NCBI GenBank assembly: GCA_002316595.1
Contig: DCDV01000004.1
Span: 10,353 to 26,790 of the forward strand
Direction of reading: 5' to 3'
Length of the DNA stretch: 16,438 nucleotides
DNA from: Mageeibacillus sp. UBA1046
GTDB lineage: Bacteria > Bacillota > Clostridia > Saccharofermentanales > DTU023
Shown here: piece by piece, positions 14,397-16,438 of the stretch
Layout of the letters: the number at the start of each line of letters is the position of its first letter
How positions within the stretch are numbered: the first letter of the stretch is position 1
The notes under the pieces: model-generated
Seen by the model: the letters and a program-made list of their open reading frames with translations, nothing else
Databases searched by the model: none
What the model was told of the DNA's origin: nothing
Position numbers and translations under genes: made by a program

Positions 14397-14708
14397 TCAA
14401 CCGAAATAGGTCTGATAAGCCTCATCCATTTCTGAAAGCATGTTGTAAACAGCCTCATAACTCTCGCAAACATCATCAGGGATGGTGTAATCGTCTGTTA
14501 TGCTGCTGAGCTGGGCAAACTCCTCATCCAAATCCGGCTTATCTGTCCCAGCATCAGCGATTTTAAAGTCGATGACTTCAAACAAGGATTTAACCACATG
14601 GAATTCCGGGTGAGTATCGCCGTGAACCCTCGCTACTACTGGCACATATTGCTGCAAGGTAGGCAAATATTTGCTGCTGACTTCGTGAAAATCTGATTTT
14701 TTTGTCAT
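14397..14708 (-). CDS. Small helical protein resembling the RIC/ScdA hemerythrin-like domain
   Basis: A 103-residue acidic, probably all-helical cytosolic protein. The segment YVPVVARVHGDTHPEFHVVKSLFEVI (residues about 21-46) resembles the helix of ScdA/YtfE iron-sulfur cluster repair proteins that carries a VxRVHGxxHPEL motif, including three histidines. The later metal-binding histidine-glutamate pairs of a full hemerythrin fold are not evident, and the protein is less than half the size of RIC, so it may be a reduced or divergent relative. GAGGG lies seven bases before the ATG. Its stop is 57 bases before the preferred ATPase start, so they are probably one operon. A role in iron or metal handling is inference from the motif and neighbours. 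Confidence 0.55.
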   Translation of the reverse strand: MTKKSDFHEVSSKYLPTLQQYVPVVARVHGDTHPEFHVVKSLFEVIDFKIADAGTDKPDLDEEFAQLSSITDDYTIPDDVCESYEAVYNMLSEMDEAYQTYFG

Positions 14709-14967
14709 GATTTTTCCCTCATGTTTTTTAAAATAATTTTCTTATGATCTTGAGGCTGTCTTTTGATCTAAGCTGGTCTTGTGACTTTGCCTGAACTTCG
14801 CACATACAATGCTTTTGTGAATCATCCATATGGCTAATTGGCTTGACAATTGATCCCGATTAACTATACATAAGAGTTGATTTAGAAATCCGTAGCACTT
14901 GAAACATAAAATTCTCAATAATCGTCTTGGAACTTAAGCTGCGGTAACCAATTAGGTAAATATTATC
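14709..14967. other. Intergenic region upstream of the metal operon
   Basis: This AT-rich stretch of 259 bases has no open frame I would support. It should contain the minus-strand promoter of the metal operon, but no good match is visible; the best, TTGTCA with GATGAT at 17 bases on the minus strand, is weak. The clearest signal points the other way, on the + strand (see the promoter at 14843). Confidence 0.4.
14843..14870 (+). promoter_or_regulatory. Candidate + strand promoter facing the fusion gene
   Basis: A perfect TTGACA (14843-14848) and TATACA (14865-14870) are separated by 16 bases. Nothing on the + strand downstream is a credible gene, so a transcript from here would be antisense to the 3' end of the MGMT region. 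It may be a chance match. Confidence 0.3.
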
Positions 14968-16438
14968 TCAAATCTGCTCTTTCCGTCTTACGGTCTGGTC
15001 ATATTGCATTTCTAGATTGAGCAGGTGATCTTTTATGTCTAATCCGCCTGTAAATCCAACCAGGCTCCTGTCTTTGCCAATTACTCTATGACAGGGAATA
15101 ATTACCGGCAGAGGATTGGCGCCGCAAGCATTGCCGACCGCTCTTGCATAATTTCGATGGTTTTTACCGGCAGGCGCGACTTCTTCAGCAATTTCTCCGT
15201 ATGTGGCTACCCGGCCATAAGGGATTTTAGCAATTTGCTGCCACACTTTTCTTTGGAAGTCAGTGGCCTGGGGGAACTCGTAATCCGCTTGAGGAGTACC
15301 GCCTTTTCCGTTCAGATAAGAGTTAATGTTCTCGGCAGCTTCTCTTAAATAATCCTGATCTTCTTTTTTGACATAGACAATATCATCCTTAACTACAGGG
15401 CGGCCACTGATATCTGTTAAGCCCAGTAACTCAGCAGCACCCTGCAATTCCGGATCAGACAACGTTTCATCTTCCCGCCAGAAATCCGCACCGCTTACTT
15501 TATTTTCCTGATGATTACCCTTTAAAGTTATATAACCGAAAGGTGAGAAGGGAATAAAGGCTATGTCAGGACCGGAGACCTCAGGACGATAGAATGTCTT
15601 GCGATAAGCAGAATACATTTCAGCAATCTCACCACCAAAGACAAACTTTTCTCTGACACCATCAGCCAGTACATCTGAAGACAAAACTTCCATACGCAAA
15701 ATTGTTGGATTATTCTCCATGATTGCTTGAATTAATACTTCCGTATCATGAGATGTTAATGAATGAAATGTCTGCCAGCTAAAGTAAGCTAAGTTGCTGT
15801 TAAGAAGGGGATAGGCGAGTCTCGCAACGCCGATCAAGTCGTCTCCGTCATAGATTGCATGCATCTGAGAATTAAACTCTTTGCCTAAGGAGTTTAATTT
15901 TTCTCGCAGTTCTCTCAGCGTTCCTTTAAATCCAGGCAATCCCAACTTTCTTATCTCGGACGCATCATTTTGATAAAGCTTGCACAGTCTTAGGTTTCGG
16001 ATTTTTTTGTAAGAGACATAGCGGAACCTCAACCCTTTTTCTTCCAACCAGGGAGTTTCTGAAGTCTTCGCCCAGTTCTGTTGCTTAGATAAGTCAGGAA
16101 AAAAGGCATCTGCCGGGAATTCTAAATCTATTTCGGTAACCATAACTTCGTTACAATAGGGGAGAAGCTGTTCATACACGCTGGCACCACCAATGATAAA
16201 AATCTCCTTCTGACTATGTTCGTCTTTCAGCTTCGTCAGAAAAGTGAAAAGATGTTCCAGATCATTTACGACATAGGCAGGATAAGCATAAAAATCAGGA
16301 TTTGCAGTTAAGACGATATTAATTCGATTTGGCAAGGGTTTTGATTGCGGGAAAGTGGCCAGTGTTTTGCGGCCGTATACAACAATATTGTTGCTGGTGA
16401 TTTCCTTAAACCGCTTTAAGTCTGTACTGATATGCGTC
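14968..16438 (-). CDS. Fusion protein: dihydrofolate reductase + GNAT-like middle + O6-methylguanine-DNA methyltransferase (5' end outside window)
   Basis: The frame is open to the window edge; a TTG at 16335 is only an internal codon. From the edge to about 16003 it encodes dihydrofolate reductase: ISTDLKRFKE with the catalytic Asp, VVYGRKTLATFP, PLPNRINIVLT, FIIGGASVYEQLLP, VTEIDL and DAFFPD. Only about 20-27 N-terminal residues are missing. A middle part (about 16002-15570) has a layout faintly like a GNAT acyltransferase (YDGDDLIGVARLAYP ... EKFVFGGEIAEMYSAYRK) but lacks a clear acyl-CoA loop, so this is tentative. From about 15570 to the end is a complete Ogt-type methyltransferase: FQRKVWQQIAKIPYGRVATYGEIA, RAVGNACGANPLPVIIPCHRVIG with the acceptor Cys codon at 15091-15093, and FTGGLDIKDHLLNLE. 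Together they would link folate reduction to repair of alkylated DNA. Confidence 0.88.
   Translation of the reverse strand, partial: THISTDLKRFKEITSNNIVVYGRKTLATFPQSKPLPNRINIVLTANPDFYAYPAYVVNDLEHLFTFLTKLKDEHSQKEIFIIGGASVYEQLLPYCNEVMVTEIDLEFPADAFFPDLSKQQNWAKTSETPWLEEKGLRFRYVSYKKIRNLRLCKLYQNDASEIRKLGLPGFKGTLRELREKLNSLGKEFNSQMHAIYDGDDLIGVARLAYPLLNSNLAYFSWQTFHSLTSHDTEVLIQAIMENNPTILRMEVLSSDVLADGVREKFVFGGEIAEMYSAYRKTFYRPEVSGPDIAFIPFSPFGYITLKGNHQENKVSGADFWREDETLSDPELQGAAELLGLTDISGRPVVKDDIVYVKKEDQDYLREAAENINSYLNGKGGTPQADYEFPQATDFQRKVWQQIAKIPYGRVATYGEIAEEVAPAGKNHRNYARAVGNACGANPLPVIIPCHRVIGKDRSLVGFTGGLDIKDHLLNLEMQYDQTVRRKEQI

Noticed and set aside
16333..16335. TTG at 16335 as the start of the fusion gene.
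   Set aside because: The same frame continues upstream to the window edge and encodes further DHFR motifs (ISTDLKRFKE and VVYGRKT), so the true start is outside the window.

Overview
The window reads as a chromosomal segment of a low-to-moderate GC Gram-positive anaerobe, most likely a member of the Clostridia (Bacillota). The reasons are a UPF0735-type ACT-domain protein, a NadD-YqeK-RsfS order typical of Firmicutes, a ComEA-type competence protein, strong GGAGG ribosome binding sites with several TTG starts, and a clostridial 4-hydroxybutyrate dehydrogenase. Genus cannot be assigned from the sequence alone. No transposase, integrase, phage gene or CRISPR array was seen.

Left part (1-8817, all + strand, tightly packed): the end of an unrecognised gene, then rdgB (nucleotide pool sanitation), a UPF0735/ACT protein, a multi-pass membrane protein, prfB (release factor 2, without its usual programmed frameshift), and the purine genes purE-purN-purH. 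A 205-base gap follows that can fold into several hairpins ending in a terminator-like stem. Then come purD and, overlapping it by 4 bases, a fused nadD-yqeK gene. The cluster covers several purine pathway steps, but purF, purM, purL, purC, purB and purK are not in the window.

Middle (8818-12128): rsfS behind its own promoter and followed by a clear terminator, comEA, a tRNA-Pro(CGG) gene with promoter and terminator, and a stand-alone 4-hydroxybutyrate dehydrogenase. A shared bidirectional terminator then meets a minus-strand tRNA operon His(GTG)-Gln(TTG)-Lys(TTT), which has a near-consensus promoter.

Right part (12170-16438, minus strand): a metal-handling cluster, read as hemerythrin/RIC-like small protein, then P1B-type ATPase with an unusual CPG metal motif, then a small CXXC heavy-metal-binding protein. 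Upstream of it is a gene that runs off the right edge and joins a dihydrofolate reductase domain, a middle domain of uncertain type and a complete O6-methylguanine-DNA methyltransferase in one reading frame.

The most unusual items are the DHFR-middle-MGMT fusion, the structured purH-purD leader, the CPG/HEGS ATPase with its two small partners, the NadD-YqeK fusion, and prfB with its frameshift site removed.
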